A DNA stretch of 64,000 bases from JAUIAI01 sp049680625 (lineage in GTDB: Bacteria > Pseudomonadota > Gammaproteobacteria > Burkholderiales > Burkholderiaceae_E), in the NCBI GenBank assembly GCA_049680625.1, contig JBAUID010000058.1:62001-126000 (forward strand). The letters run 5' to 3'. A program made the position numbers and the translations under genes. This document shows, one piece after another, positions 9,095 through 16,810 of the stretch. Under the pieces are notes generated by a model. That model searched no databases. It was given only the letters and a program-made list of their open reading frames with translations, and was not told the DNA's origin. Numbering within the stretch: the stretch's first letter is position 1; each line of letters begins with the position of its first letter.

Positions 9095-9583
9095 TCATTG
9101 CAGCGCTTTGGCAAATTGTTGTTCCAGGACATCCCGGTCTGCCGGCAAAAAGCCGATATGCTCGCTGAGTTTATTCCCCTGGCGGTCGAATAAGAATGAA
9201 TGCGGCATGCCATCGACTTTGAATTTTTCTGCCACCACACCCGTCGGGTCGAACACGACATCAAAAGGGGGGCTGAATTTGGCCAGAAAGCGATCGGCTG
9301 CGCTTCGTGTTTTGTCCAGGTTCACGGTGATGATCCGCAATCCCTGGCTCTTGTATTTATCATGCATGGCTGCCATCCATGGGAAGGACATCTGGCAAGG
9401 ACCACACCAGGAAGCAAAGAAGTCCACGTACACAATTTCACCGGCGTATCTGGAGATATCGAGCTGATTTTCGGATTGCGCGGCGATGGCCAGCCTTGGC
9501 AGGCCACTTAAAATGGCCAGGGCCGGCGGGGTGGACAGACTCCGAAGTATTAAACGACGGGACGGTCTTTGGGGTTTGGGCAT
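9095..9583 (-). CDS. TlpA/ResA-like thioredoxin, exported
   Basis: 162 residues. The N-terminus has a twin-arginine-like sequence (SRRLILRSL) followed by a hydrophobic segment and an Ala-x-Ala cleavage site (LAIAAQ), so the protein is probably exported by Tat or Sec. The thioredoxin fold contains VDFFASWCGPCQMSFPWM with the CxxC active site and the cis-proline region DGMPHSFLFDRQG. Such proteins reduce disulphides in the periplasm for cytochrome maturation or other targets. It is the first gene of the minus-strand module, about 110 bp upstream of the DUF4266 lipoprotein, whose two C-terminal cysteines are a plausible substrate. The start ATG at 9583 is 158 bp from the divergent response regulator start. 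Confidence 0.88.
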   Translation of the reverse strand: MPKPQRPSRRLILRSLSTPPALAILSGLPRLAIAAQSENQLDISRYAGEIVYVDFFASWCGPCQMSFPWMAAMHDKYKSQGLRIITVNLDKTRSAADRFLAKFSPPFDVVFDPTGVVAEKFKVDGMPHSFLFDRQGNKLSEHIGFLPADRDVLEQQFAKALQ

Positions 9584-9631
9584 ATTATTTGAATCTGATT
9601 TAACGGTGAAATCAGAGACTAGCGAACCAGG

Positions 9632-9698
9632 ATTAACGAAACATTAAGAGTCGGATTTTCCGCTGATGGCGTAGAGTCATCGTTAATATTGGCTTAAT
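9632..9698. promoter_or_regulatory. Two TTAA direct-repeat boxes in the tlpA/response-regulator intergenic region
   Basis: Box 1 at 9632-9648 reads ATTAAC-GAAAC-ATTAAG; box 2 at 9682-9698 reads GTTAAT-ATTGG-CTTAAT. Each has two six-base half-sites separated by five bases, i.e. an 11-bp period. This is the geometry of PmrA/QseB-type response-regulator boxes (YTTAAK-N5-YTTAAK). Their place between the divergent thioredoxin gene and the response-regulator gene suggests that the regulator controls itself, the envelope module, or both. Confidence 0.6.
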
Positions 9699-9741
9699 CT
9701 AAGCCCTGTATGTTCACGCCACACTAGTGACAGCGAATACC

Positions 9742-10416
9742 ATGCGAGTCTTGTTTGTTGAAGATGACGAATTGATCGGCGAGGGCATTGCCAGCGGACT
9801 ACGCTCCGATGGCTTTGCCGTTGACTGGTTTGTCGATGGGCGACAAGCCGATTCGGCCATCAGCACGGTCGAATACGATTGCGTCGTACTGGACGTCGGA
9901 TTACCCGGCCGAGACGGGATCAGCTGGCTAACTCAGTGGCGCAACGAAGGTTATAAGGTACCGGTTGTGGTGCTCACGGCCCGTGACGCGGTTGACAGCC
10001 GGGTGAGCGGCCTGGACAACGGTGCTGACGACTACCTGGTAAAACCAATCTCAATCCGTGAACTCAGTGCACGAATCCGCGCGGTGACCCGGCGTGCGAG
10101 CGGTCGCGCAACCTCGGTATGGCGTCATGGATTGCTTGAATACGATGCGGCGGCCAAAGTTGTCCGTTGGGGCGATACCCCGGTCAACCTGACCAGTCGC
10201 GAATTAGCCCTGCTTGAAGTACTGATGAACAACCCGTCACGAGTTATGTCAAAAACCCAAATATGTGAACGTATGTACGACTGGGGTGAACACATAGAAA
10301 GCAATTCACTCGAAGTCTTTGTTCATCACCTGCGCCGCAAACTGTCACCCCAATTGATTCGTACTGTACGCGGCATCGGCTATGCATTGGGCCCGGCACA
10401 AGACATCGAACAATAA
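9742..10416 (+). CDS. OmpR-family response regulator (QseB/PmrA type)
   Basis: 224 residues from ATG 9742 (a GTG at 9727 would add five). The receiver domain has the acidic pair EDD (residues 7-9), the phospho-acceptor Asp51 in VVLDVGLPG, the Thr of VVLTAR and the Lys of DDYLVKP. The C-terminal winged helix reads NLTSRELALLEVLMNNPSRVMSKTQICERMYDW and ends with VHHLRRKLSPQLIRTVRGIGYALG, typical of OmpR/PhoB and closest to the QseB/PmrA/TctD group. The kinase gene starts 11 bp downstream, so the two form a pair. Two TTAA direct repeats upstream fit the DNA sites of this group. The signal is unknown; the divergent TlpA-DUF4266-DUF3570-ApbE module is a candidate target. Confidence 0.93.
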   Translation: MRVLFVEDDELIGEGIASGLRSDGFAVDWFVDGRQADSAISTVEYDCVVLDVGLPGRDGISWLTQWRNEGYKVPVVVLTARDAVDSRVSGLDNGADDYLVKPISIRELSARIRAVTRRASGRATSVWRHGLLEYDAAAKVVRWGDTPVNLTSRELALLEVLMNNPSRVMSKTQICERMYDWGEHIESNSLEVFVHHLRRKLSPQLIRTVRGIGYALGPAQDIEQ

Positions 10417-10427
10417 CCGGGCCGATA

Positions 10428-11909
10428 ATGACCGTACAGCGCCGGCTCATCGTAGCCCTGCTTATCCTGGTGCCGCTGGTTTGGATGCTGGCAACGGCGG
10501 TGAGCTATGTCAAGACTCGTCACGAAGTGGACGAGTTGTTTGATACTCAGCAAGTTCGTCTGGCGCGGCAGGTTCTGACTAGCTTAGGTGACAGCGCCAG
10601 TGACCGCAGGACGGACCACCCGACCTCGCCGCCTGAAACGACTAAACCACTTGATGCGAAGCAGGCGCCAACGGTTTCCTCGGCTTCCAGAATTGGCGAG
10701 GCAGACCTTGAAGATATGGCGATTGTTGTCTGGGATAAATCGGGCCGGCTTATCACGAGGGCAAACGCCGTATTCGATATTCCATTTCCTGTAGGTAGCA
10801 ATGGTTTTCACACATTGGAATCCGCTGGCTTGCGATGGTCTGTTTACTATTTGATTCCAGAGGCAGGCAATCGCGTGGTTGCGATTGGTTCCCGGCAAGA
10901 CGAACGCCACGAGATTCTCAATGGCTTTCTGCTATCCAACACTGTACCGTGGTTGTTTGCATTGCCACTACTTATTTTTGCGGTGATGTTTGTTGTGCGT
11001 CAGGCTTTCGAACCCTTGCGTCGCCTGTCCACTGAAATCCAGAACCGTTCAGCTGACTCTCTTGAGCACGTGCCCCTGGCCACCGTACCAGCGGACGTTC
11101 AGCCACTGGTCGCGTCAATGAATGGTTTGTTCGACAAAATGCAAGTGGCCATTGACAACGAGCGGCGGTTGACCGCTGATGCATCGCATGAACTGCGCAC
11201 TCCAATTGCTGCGTTGCGGGCACAATTCGACGCTCTGGAAATGGCCGGCGATAAAGTTGGACGCAGCCGGGCGCTTAAACAATTGGGCACGGCGGTCGAT
11301 CGCTTGTCCCGGTTGGTGGGGCAGATACTGAATTTGTCAGCAATCGAAAGTGGCGCAATTGGGCAGCCTAATCAGCGAATAGACTGGACCCTGGTTATTG
11401 AAAAGTCGGTCAGTGATGTGCTTGGCCTGATGGAGCAATGGGGTGGTGACGTTGTCGTTGACTGGCCGGAAAACCCGGCAGACGCTTTTCCTGTTCGCGG
11501 CGACGATGCACTGCTGACCATGATGTTGAGAAACCTGCTTGATAACAGCTTGCGCTATGCTGGTCGTGATGGCCTGGTGCGCATCTCTCTGCGGCCCGAC
11601 GCGATCCGAATTGTTGACAACGGCCCCGGTGTGGTGCCCGAGATGTTAAGCCAGCTTGGTGCCCGCTTTCACCGGCCGTCGGGGCAATCGCAGTCGGGTA
11701 GTGGAATTGGCTTATCAATCGTATTGCGTATTGCCCGAATGCATCAGATGGATATTCGGTTTGAAAATCTGTCCGAGATCACGTCCTCTGTTGATGCCGG
11801 CGACCTTGCTAGCGATGTTGCCGGCGATGTTGCAGTAACTCGCGCCGCACGATCGACCGGGTTGGTAGTAACCATTACCCGTCAGGTCGACTCAACCGTC
11901 GCTGCGTAG
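10428..11909 (+). CDS. Membrane sensor histidine kinase (QseC/PmrB type)
   Basis: 493 residues. Transmembrane helix 1 is about residues 7-27 and helix 2 about 165-185 (VPWLFALPLLIFAVMFVV), which leaves a periplasmic sensor of roughly 135 residues. A HAMP-like linker is followed by the H-box DASHELRTPIAALRAQFD with His254, the N-box RNLLDNSLRYAG, G1 DNGPGVVP and G2 GSGIGLSIVLRIARMH. It should phosphorylate the regulator encoded 11 bp upstream. The C-terminal 40 residues are an unconserved extension rich in Asp/Ala/Val with an internal short duplication (DVAGDVA). The last 18 bp overlap the 3' end of the convergent acyl-CoA synthetase gene. Confidence 0.93.
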   Translation: MTVQRRLIVALLILVPLVWMLATAVSYVKTRHEVDELFDTQQVRLARQVLTSLGDSASDRRTDHPTSPPETTKPLDAKQAPTVSSASRIGEADLEDMAIVVWDKSGRLITRANAVFDIPFPVGSNGFHTLESAGLRWSVYYLIPEAGNRVVAIGSRQDERHEILNGFLLSNTVPWLFALPLLIFAVMFVVRQAFEPLRRLSTEIQNRSADSLEHVPLATVPADVQPLVASMNGLFDKMQVAIDNERRLTADASHELRTPIAALRAQFDALEMAGDKVGRSRALKQLGTAVDRLSRLVGQILNLSAIESGAIGQPNQRIDWTLVIEKSVSDVLGLMEQWGGDVVVDWPENPADAFPVRGDDALLTMMLRNLLDNSLRYAGRDGLVRISLRPDAIRIVDNGPGVVPEMLSQLGARFHRPSGQSQSGSGIGLSIVLRIARMHQMDIRFENLSEITSSVDAGDLASDVAGDVAVTRAARSTGLVVTITRQVDSTVAA

Positions 11910-13517
11910 TTCCACCCGGCGGATCTTCCCTGAAATTGTCTTCGGTAAGTCGTCCCGAAACTCAATAACCCGTGGGTATTTATACGGGGCCGTATGCTGC
12001 TTCACAAAATTCTGAATGTCGCGGGACAGTTCGTCGCTGGCTTGGTAACCGTGGGCCAGTACCACAAATGCTTTGACCAGCTGACCGCGCACGTCGTCCG
12101 GTATGCCAACAACTGCAGATTCGGCAATTGCCGGATGCTCAAGCAATGAGCTTTCCACTTCGAACGGGCTGATCCGATAGCCGGACGAACTGATAATGTC
12201 ATCAGAGCGACCAACAAACCACAGGTAACCGTCTGCGTCACGGGTTGCCGTATCGCCGGTGTAATACCAGCCGTGGCGGAAACACTTTTTGTTTGCTGCG
12301 TCATCCTCCCAGTAGCCCCGGAACAAACCGGGTGGCCACGGGTCGGTTGTCCGAACCGCGATATGCCCAATTTCGTCGACGGCAACAATATTGCCGTCAT
12401 CGTCTATGACGTTTACGTCAAAGCCGGGCACCGGTTTGCCCATCGAGCCTGCGCGTACGTCCATACACGGATAGTTGGCCACAACATTGATTGTCTCGGT
12501 TTGTCCGTATCCATCGTAGACACGGCCGCCCGTCGCGTCCTTCCAGATCTTGATGACTTCCGGGTTCAACGGCTCACCAGCGGCAACGGAATGGCGCAAC
12601 GAGCTTAGGTCGTATTGTTTCAGGTCCAGTTGGGTCAGCATGCGGTAGATGGTTGGCGGCGCGCAAAAGGTAGTGACTTTCAGTTCCCGTATCAGTCGCA
12701 GGTGCATCTCGGCATCAAACCCTGTCCCGTCGAATAAAACCTGGGCGGCGCCGGTTTGCCACGGGCCGTACAGCAGGCCCCAGGCCGCTTTTGCCCAGCC
12801 AGTGTCAGATAACGTCCAGTGAATATCGTCGGGTTTCAAGTCCATCCAGTAGTGGCCGGTAATCCGGTGCGCGAGCGCATAACCATGATCACGTGGCACC
12901 ATCTTGGGCATGGCAGTCGTCCCAGAAGTGAAGTAGATCAGCATCAAGTCGTCGCTTCTGGTTGCCGGGGCGCCGGAACGGTCAAGCTGTGGCGATGCAT
13001 CAGCACACAGTTTGTCAAAACTGGACCACCCCTTTCGCTCACCGCCAACAATGATGAGTTTTTCCAGAGAAGGGCAGTTGGCCAGTATTTCGTCGATCTT
13101 CGCGGCGCCGTCTGCAGTCACGATTGCTATTCGTGCCTTGGCCTTGTTAACCCGATACTCGATGTCTTTACTGGTGAGCAGATTTGTCCCCGGCATCGCA
13201 ACAACAGCGCTTTTGCAACAGCCGATCATGACTTCGTACCAGGCGGCCAGGCGCGGAATCATCACAAATGCTTTATCACCGGGTTGACAGCCGTTGGCCA
13301 GTAGCGCGTTCGCGAAGCGATTCGATGCCTCGCTCAGATTAGCGAACGTGTGTTTTGTAATAGTCTGCCCGCTGCCATCAACGGCATAAAAAGCAATTTT
13401 CTCCGGGTCTTTGGCCAGATGGTCGATCTGATCAAAACCAAAGTTATAGTGTGATGGAATATCAAGAGAGAAATTTGCACGGGCGTGATCATAATCGCGC
13501 ATGGCAGGCAGGCTCAT
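11892..13517 (-). CDS. Medium-chain acyl-CoA synthetase (ACSM-like, AMP-forming)
   Basis: 541 residues of the ANL superfamily. It activates a carboxylic acid with ATP and CoA through an acyl-adenylate. Motifs in order: the P-loop YFTSGTTAMPKMV, the aromatic motif YDGYGQTE, the YTGD motif GWYYTGDTATRDADGYLWF, the hinge GRSDDIISSSGYRISPFEVES and the catalytic C-terminal Lys in LPKTISGKIRR. The closest group by eye is the medium-chain/ACSM type (acids such as butyrate, hexanoate or aromatic acids); exact substrate unknown. Start ATG at 13517 has GGAGA a few bases upstream. It lies 62 bp after the SAF-oxidoreductase gene on the same strand and is likely the last gene of the GntR-PhyH-SAF cluster, so the acid may be a breakdown product of that pathway. 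Overlaps the kinase 3' end by 18 bp. Confidence 0.88.
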   Translation of the reverse strand: MSLPAMRDYDHARANFSLDIPSHYNFGFDQIDHLAKDPEKIAFYAVDGSGQTITKHTFANLSEASNRFANALLANGCQPGDKAFVMIPRLAAWYEVMIGCCKSAVVAMPGTNLLTSKDIEYRVNKAKARIAIVTADGAAKIDEILANCPSLEKLIIVGGERKGWSSFDKLCADASPQLDRSGAPATRSDDLMLIYFTSGTTAMPKMVPRDHGYALAHRITGHYWMDLKPDDIHWTLSDTGWAKAAWGLLYGPWQTGAAQVLFDGTGFDAEMHLRLIRELKVTTFCAPPTIYRMLTQLDLKQYDLSSLRHSVAAGEPLNPEVIKIWKDATGGRVYDGYGQTETINVVANYPCMDVRAGSMGKPVPGFDVNVIDDDGNIVAVDEIGHIAVRTTDPWPPGLFRGYWEDDAANKKCFRHGWYYTGDTATRDADGYLWFVGRSDDIISSSGYRISPFEVESSLLEHPAIAESAVVGIPDDVRGQLVKAFVVLAHGYQASDELSRDIQNFVKQHTAPYKYPRVIEFRDDLPKTISGKIRRVELRSDG

Positions 13518-13545
13518 GTTGTCTCCGTTTTTTATTAGGGGCCAG

Positions 13546-13581
13546 ATATCAGGTGTCAGGTTTATATCGGATGTCAGGTTT
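13546..13581. repeat. 18-bp near-perfect tandem duplication
   Basis: Adjacent copies at 13546-13563 and 13564-13581 differ at two positions (atatcaggtgtcaggttt and atatcggatgtcaggttt). The second runs into the stop codon of the SAF-oxidoreductase gene, so the duplication occupies most of the gap before the acyl-CoA synthetase gene. Confidence 0.85.
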
Positions 13582-14932
13582 AACTGCCCGCGCTGCGTTT
13601 GAATGTCTCTTCCATTTCGCGGCGAAATTTTACCGTGTCACTTTTCTGATCGATGCTGACATCATTCCAGCTGACCGGCATCCCGGCTTTCACCGCCCGC
13701 TTTAGCTTCACCCCGTGTGCCAGCCCTAGAGGCAGCCCGTTGGCTTTCAGAGACTGCTTTGCGGGCATTAATTTGCCGTAAACCCGGTATCCACCTTCAC
13801 CATCCAGCATTTCACCCGTTTTCAGATCACGCTTGGCCGTCGCAACCACATCGGCCTGCCATTGTGTCGCCTGGCCCACCGGTTCGCGGCGTAAGCCGAC
13901 TGAAGCAACCGAGATACCCAGCTCCAGTCCAATCAAGTGGTAGGGTTTGTACATAGCCGCGTAGTTGCCGCTGTCATCAGTTTTTAAGCCGTACTCATGA
14001 AAACACCGTCGAACGTAGTCGGAATCCCCGGCAAAAGTAATGTAGACGCCCCAGCGTAAATCCCGGAAGACAGGGCGTTGGTCTCTCTCCAGGCTGGAGA
14101 CCACTTCAACCTGGCCGCGAGCGGACAAAATGCCGCCGTCTTTTTTTGGCCTTAACAGGTTTGGTAAATCATCAACCCCGCAAGCGGGGAAGGCCAGACC
14201 ATTCGCCGGGGCAGCTAATCCGGTTGCATTGGCGACGGCGGCCATTTCGATAGCGGACTTCGTGCCATCCAGAAACGAGTTGAACATTTGCGGATTCATC
14301 CCGCCTTTTTTTGCATCCGCTGCGCTCAGTCCGTAGTAGCCCCAGACATCATCCGGGGTTGACTGGTGATAAGCCGGCAGATATTTGGTGCCTTTGCCTG
14401 CGGCAATGACTTCAAAGCCGACGGCTCTTGCCCAATCCACGATCTCGCAAATCATCGCCGGCTGGTCGCCGTAGGCCATCGAGTAAACAATACCGGCCTC
14501 ACGCGCTTTTTTGGCCAGCAACGGCCCGGCCAGGGCGTCTGCCTCGACGTTGACCATAATAACGTCTTTGCCATGCTCACAGCAGGCTAAGACGTGCCGG
14601 ATTCCCGCTGCCGGGCTACCCGTGGCATCAATAACAATGTCGATTTCCGGCGCTGCAATCAGTTTGCTACTGTCGTCGATAATTGCCGTAGTTCCCTTGC
14701 GGTGAGCTTCGGCCAGGGTTCGTGCGCCATACTGACTGGCTGGCCAGCCAACCCGCTTGAGCGACAGACGGGCAGCGGCCGGTTTCAGATCAGCGATACC
14801 AACCAGATGCATGCCCGGTGTACGGGCAACCTGAGAAAGAAACATTGCGCCGAATTTGCCGGCACCAATCAGGCCAACGCGCAGCGGTTTACCGTCAGCC
14901 TCGCGCTCCTTAAGCATACGATGCAGATTCAT
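13580..14932 (-). CDS. Rossmann-fold oxidoreductase with C-terminal SAF domain
   Basis: 450 residues. The N-terminus is an NAD(P)-binding Rossmann domain of the homoserine-dehydrogenase/GFO type (RVGLIGAGKFGAMFLSQVAR, residues 18-37; then IDIVIDATGSPAAG). The C-terminal ~80 residues (DVVATAKRDLKTGEMLDGEGG to GMPVSWNDVSID) match a SAF domain, as found in altronate dehydratase and antifreeze-like proteins. This two-domain family is common in alpha- and gammaproteobacterial sugar or polyol catabolic clusters, but I know no confirmed reaction. The start overlaps the stop of the PhyH dioxygenase gene by 4 bp (ATGA), so the two are coupled. I infer that it acts on the product of that dioxygenase or on a carbohydrate acid; the substrate is unknown. 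Confidence 0.8.
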   Translation of the reverse strand: MNLHRMLKEREADGKPLRVGLIGAGKFGAMFLSQVARTPGMHLVGIADLKPAAARLSLKRVGWPASQYGARTLAEAHRKGTTAIIDDSSKLIAAPEIDIVIDATGSPAAGIRHVLACCEHGKDVIMVNVEADALAGPLLAKKAREAGIVYSMAYGDQPAMICEIVDWARAVGFEVIAAGKGTKYLPAYHQSTPDDVWGYYGLSAADAKKGGMNPQMFNSFLDGTKSAIEMAAVANATGLAAPANGLAFPACGVDDLPNLLRPKKDGGILSARGQVEVVSSLERDQRPVFRDLRWGVYITFAGDSDYVRRCFHEYGLKTDDSGNYAAMYKPYHLIGLELGISVASVGLRREPVGQATQWQADVVATAKRDLKTGEMLDGEGGYRVYGKLMPAKQSLKANGLPLGLAHGVKLKRAVKAGMPVSWNDVSIDQKSDTVKFRREMEETFKRSAGS

Positions 14933-15744
14933 ACCGTGCCTCCAACCGGCCAGGGCAGGGCGTTGACGTCATCGCGCAGCAAACAATCGTCTTGTAGTTT
15001 CCGCACCGGCGTGAAGTCGCGGTGAGCTATGAAGTCGGGGCGATTGAATTTGGTAATATGATTGCTGACAGCACACAAACTCAGGTAAATAATTACCCGG
15101 TTCCACGGCGTCATATTGGGCGGAGAGCCATGAACCAGGCAGCCATGGAAAATGAGCATAGATCCGGCCGGGCCCTTGGGCGCAACAATGCCACCCTGGT
15201 CGACCAGTTCAGTGACTTTTTTATTATCCAGCGTCCATAACGGATAACTGGTGGTTGACACGTCATGCCCTGCTTCTACGACGCCTTCACGATGTGATCC
15301 CGGAATGAAGTACAAGGGGCCGTTAAATTCGTTTACCTCATCAAGGAAAACAGCAACATTCATTGCCCTGGGTTCGGGCATGCCGTCATCCCGGTGCCAG
15401 GTACCAAAATCCTGATGCCATTGCCATACGTCACCGTCAAAGGCTTGCTTGCCGTTGACTTTGTACTGGTGCATGTAAACCGACTCCCCAAGCAATTGTT
15501 CGACCGGGTTAACCATTCTTGGATGACGGCCCAGGCGGGCAAACATCTCGTTATACGTGTGGCTTGCAAATCCAGTCCGCGGGGTTTTACCGTCTTTCTC
15601 GCGGAAAACTTCCGGCCTGTCCTCGCTGTACAGGGAGGGCACTTCGTCGCGGATACGCCCAATTTCTTCCGGCGTAAAGAGAGAAGGAAAAAACAAATAG
15701 CCTTCAGATTCAAATCGATCAAGTTGTTCCTGGGTAAGTTTCAT
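14929..15744 (-). CDS. Phytanoyl-CoA dioxygenase family (PhyH) Fe(II)/2-oxoglutarate oxygenase
   Basis: 271 residues. The iron ligands are visible: His110 and Asp112 in WQWHQDFG, and the distal His205 in LVHGSPPN. Arg216 in NRVIIYL sits 11 residues later, as does the 2-oxoglutarate-binding Arg of ectoine hydroxylase. The block GMPEPRAMNVAVFLDEVNEFNGPLYFIPGSH is shared with the EctD/PhyH group, but the EctD signature residues are not complete, so ectoine hydroxylase is not claimed. The enzyme should hydroxylate a small molecule or an acyl-CoA. It is coupled by an ATGA overlap to the SAF-oxidoreductase gene and follows a GntR/FCD repressor gene by 134 bp on the same strand, which points to a catabolic role. 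Confidence 0.87.
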   Translation of the reverse strand: MKLTQEQLDRFESEGYLFFPSLFTPEEIGRIRDEVPSLYSEDRPEVFREKDGKTPRTGFASHTYNEMFARLGRHPRMVNPVEQLLGESVYMHQYKVNGKQAFDGDVWQWHQDFGTWHRDDGMPEPRAMNVAVFLDEVNEFNGPLYFIPGSHREGVVEAGHDVSTTSYPLWTLDNKKVTELVDQGGIVAPKGPAGSMLIFHGCLVHGSPPNMTPWNRVIIYLSLCAVSNHITKFNRPDFIAHRDFTPVRKLQDDCLLRDDVNALPWPVGGTV

Positions 15745-15878
15745 TTTTTGTTTCCTGCGCTGGCTTGTCGTCGGTTGTACTTACGTTGCTTTCTTGCCGC
15801 TTACACTTTTTGTCAGGTGAGTTTAAACACCACTTTTGTAACTGATTCTATTTGATGAGCTCTCAACCGGTGGGTAAA

Positions 15879-16541
15879 TCATTCCTGATTGTTCAGATGT
15901 TCAAGAAGTTGGTCCAGGCTGTTATCAGCATGCTTTCGCGATAAACGATCGGCTGCCCTGGCATCGTGTTTCAGTACCGCTTCAAGAATCTGCTGATGCT
16001 CTGTCCAGACACTACGCAGTGAGCCGACCCGGCTTAAATAAGTACTCATTGCCCGTTGCGTGTGGTGCCAGTGTAAGGTGGCAGTGGCCAGCAGCAACGG
16101 GTTGTCAGCAGCCTGGTAAATGAACATATGAAAGTCCCGGTCAGCGCGCACCAATTGGCGCAAGTCGCCACTGGCGACAGCCTCACGGCCACGCCGAATC
16201 AGCTCAAGCCCCCGGGTGCGGCGTGACGGCCCGGCGCGTCGGGCTGCGGCAGCGGCAGCGGCGCCGTCCAGGGCTGACCGGACTTCGTATAAATTGGTCA
16301 AAAATTCCGCATCGAGAGGGGCGATAAAGAGGCCCCGCTTATTGGGGGCTTCGTCAATTAAGCCTTGTTGGCGCAACAACAGAATCGCCTGCAGCACCGG
16401 CTGACGGCTGACCCCAAATCGCTCGGCAAGTTCTTCCTGCGTGAGGCGCTCGCCGGCACCCAGTTCGCCAGAGACAATGGCTTCAATCAATGCCCCGTGT
16501 ACTTGTTCGACAAGATCTGGTTTGCTGACGACAGAGCGCAT
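15879..16541 (-). CDS. GntR family regulator, FadR/FCD subfamily
   Basis: 220 residues. The N-terminal winged helix reads EAIVSGELGAGERLTQEELAERFGVSRQPVLQAILLLRQQGLI, the standard GntR DNA-binding motif. The C-terminal all-helical FCD ligand domain follows (LYEVRSALDGAAAAAAA, then RADRDFHMFIYQAADNPLL and EHQQILEAVLKHDARAAD), with Asp and His residues in the positions that usually bind a metal and a carboxylate ligand. Such proteins repress catabolic genes until an organic acid binds. A perfect palindrome with a TGTATACA core (16664-16679) lies upstream. The downstream PhyH, SAF-oxidoreductase and acyl-CoA synthetase genes on the same strand are the likely targets. Confidence 0.9.
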   Translation of the reverse strand: MRSVVSKPDLVEQVHGALIEAIVSGELGAGERLTQEELAERFGVSRQPVLQAILLLRQQGLIDEAPNKRGLFIAPLDAEFLTNLYEVRSALDGAAAAAAARRAGPSRRTRGLELIRRGREAVASGDLRQLVRADRDFHMFIYQAADNPLLLATATLHWHHTQRAMSTYLSRVGSLRSVWTEHQQILEAVLKHDARAADRLSRKHADNSLDQLLEHLNNQE

Positions 16542-16663
16542 CAGTGCACCTCGGTTGTTGAGAGAGTGTCTGGTCGGAAGCTGACGCAGCGGCCGGCAGG
16601 GTAGTTACAAATTGGCATGGAAGAAGCCGGTTAAGTACCCAGTACAAGTGTGGGAGGGTTTGA

Positions 16664-16679
16664 ATACTGTATACAGTAT
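16664..16679. promoter_or_regulatory. Likely GntR/FCD operator (16-bp perfect palindrome)
   Basis: The sequence ATACTGTATACAGTAT is its own reverse complement. FCD-type GntR repressors commonly bind palindromes with a TGTATACA core. It lies 122 bp upstream of the gntR start and about 130 bp upstream of the divergent AAA ATPase gene, so it could control both directions. The rest of the 16542-16810 gap shows no further element that I can support. Confidence 0.65.
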
Positions 16680-16810
16680 ACGTCAGCTCGGCTTACAGTG
16701 TTACACGAGTTTTTGTTGGTTTTAGTGACATCTCGTGTGTTGTCGTGTCCAGAGCGCTGCTGCTCTCTGCGATACTGATGCCAGGACAAATAAAACACTT
16801 GGGTGAATCC

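Noticed and set aside
14929..15744. Ectoine hydroxylase EctD
   Set aside because: The sequence shares the PhyH metal and 2-oxoglutarate residues, but no ect genes are nearby and the EctD signature is not complete.
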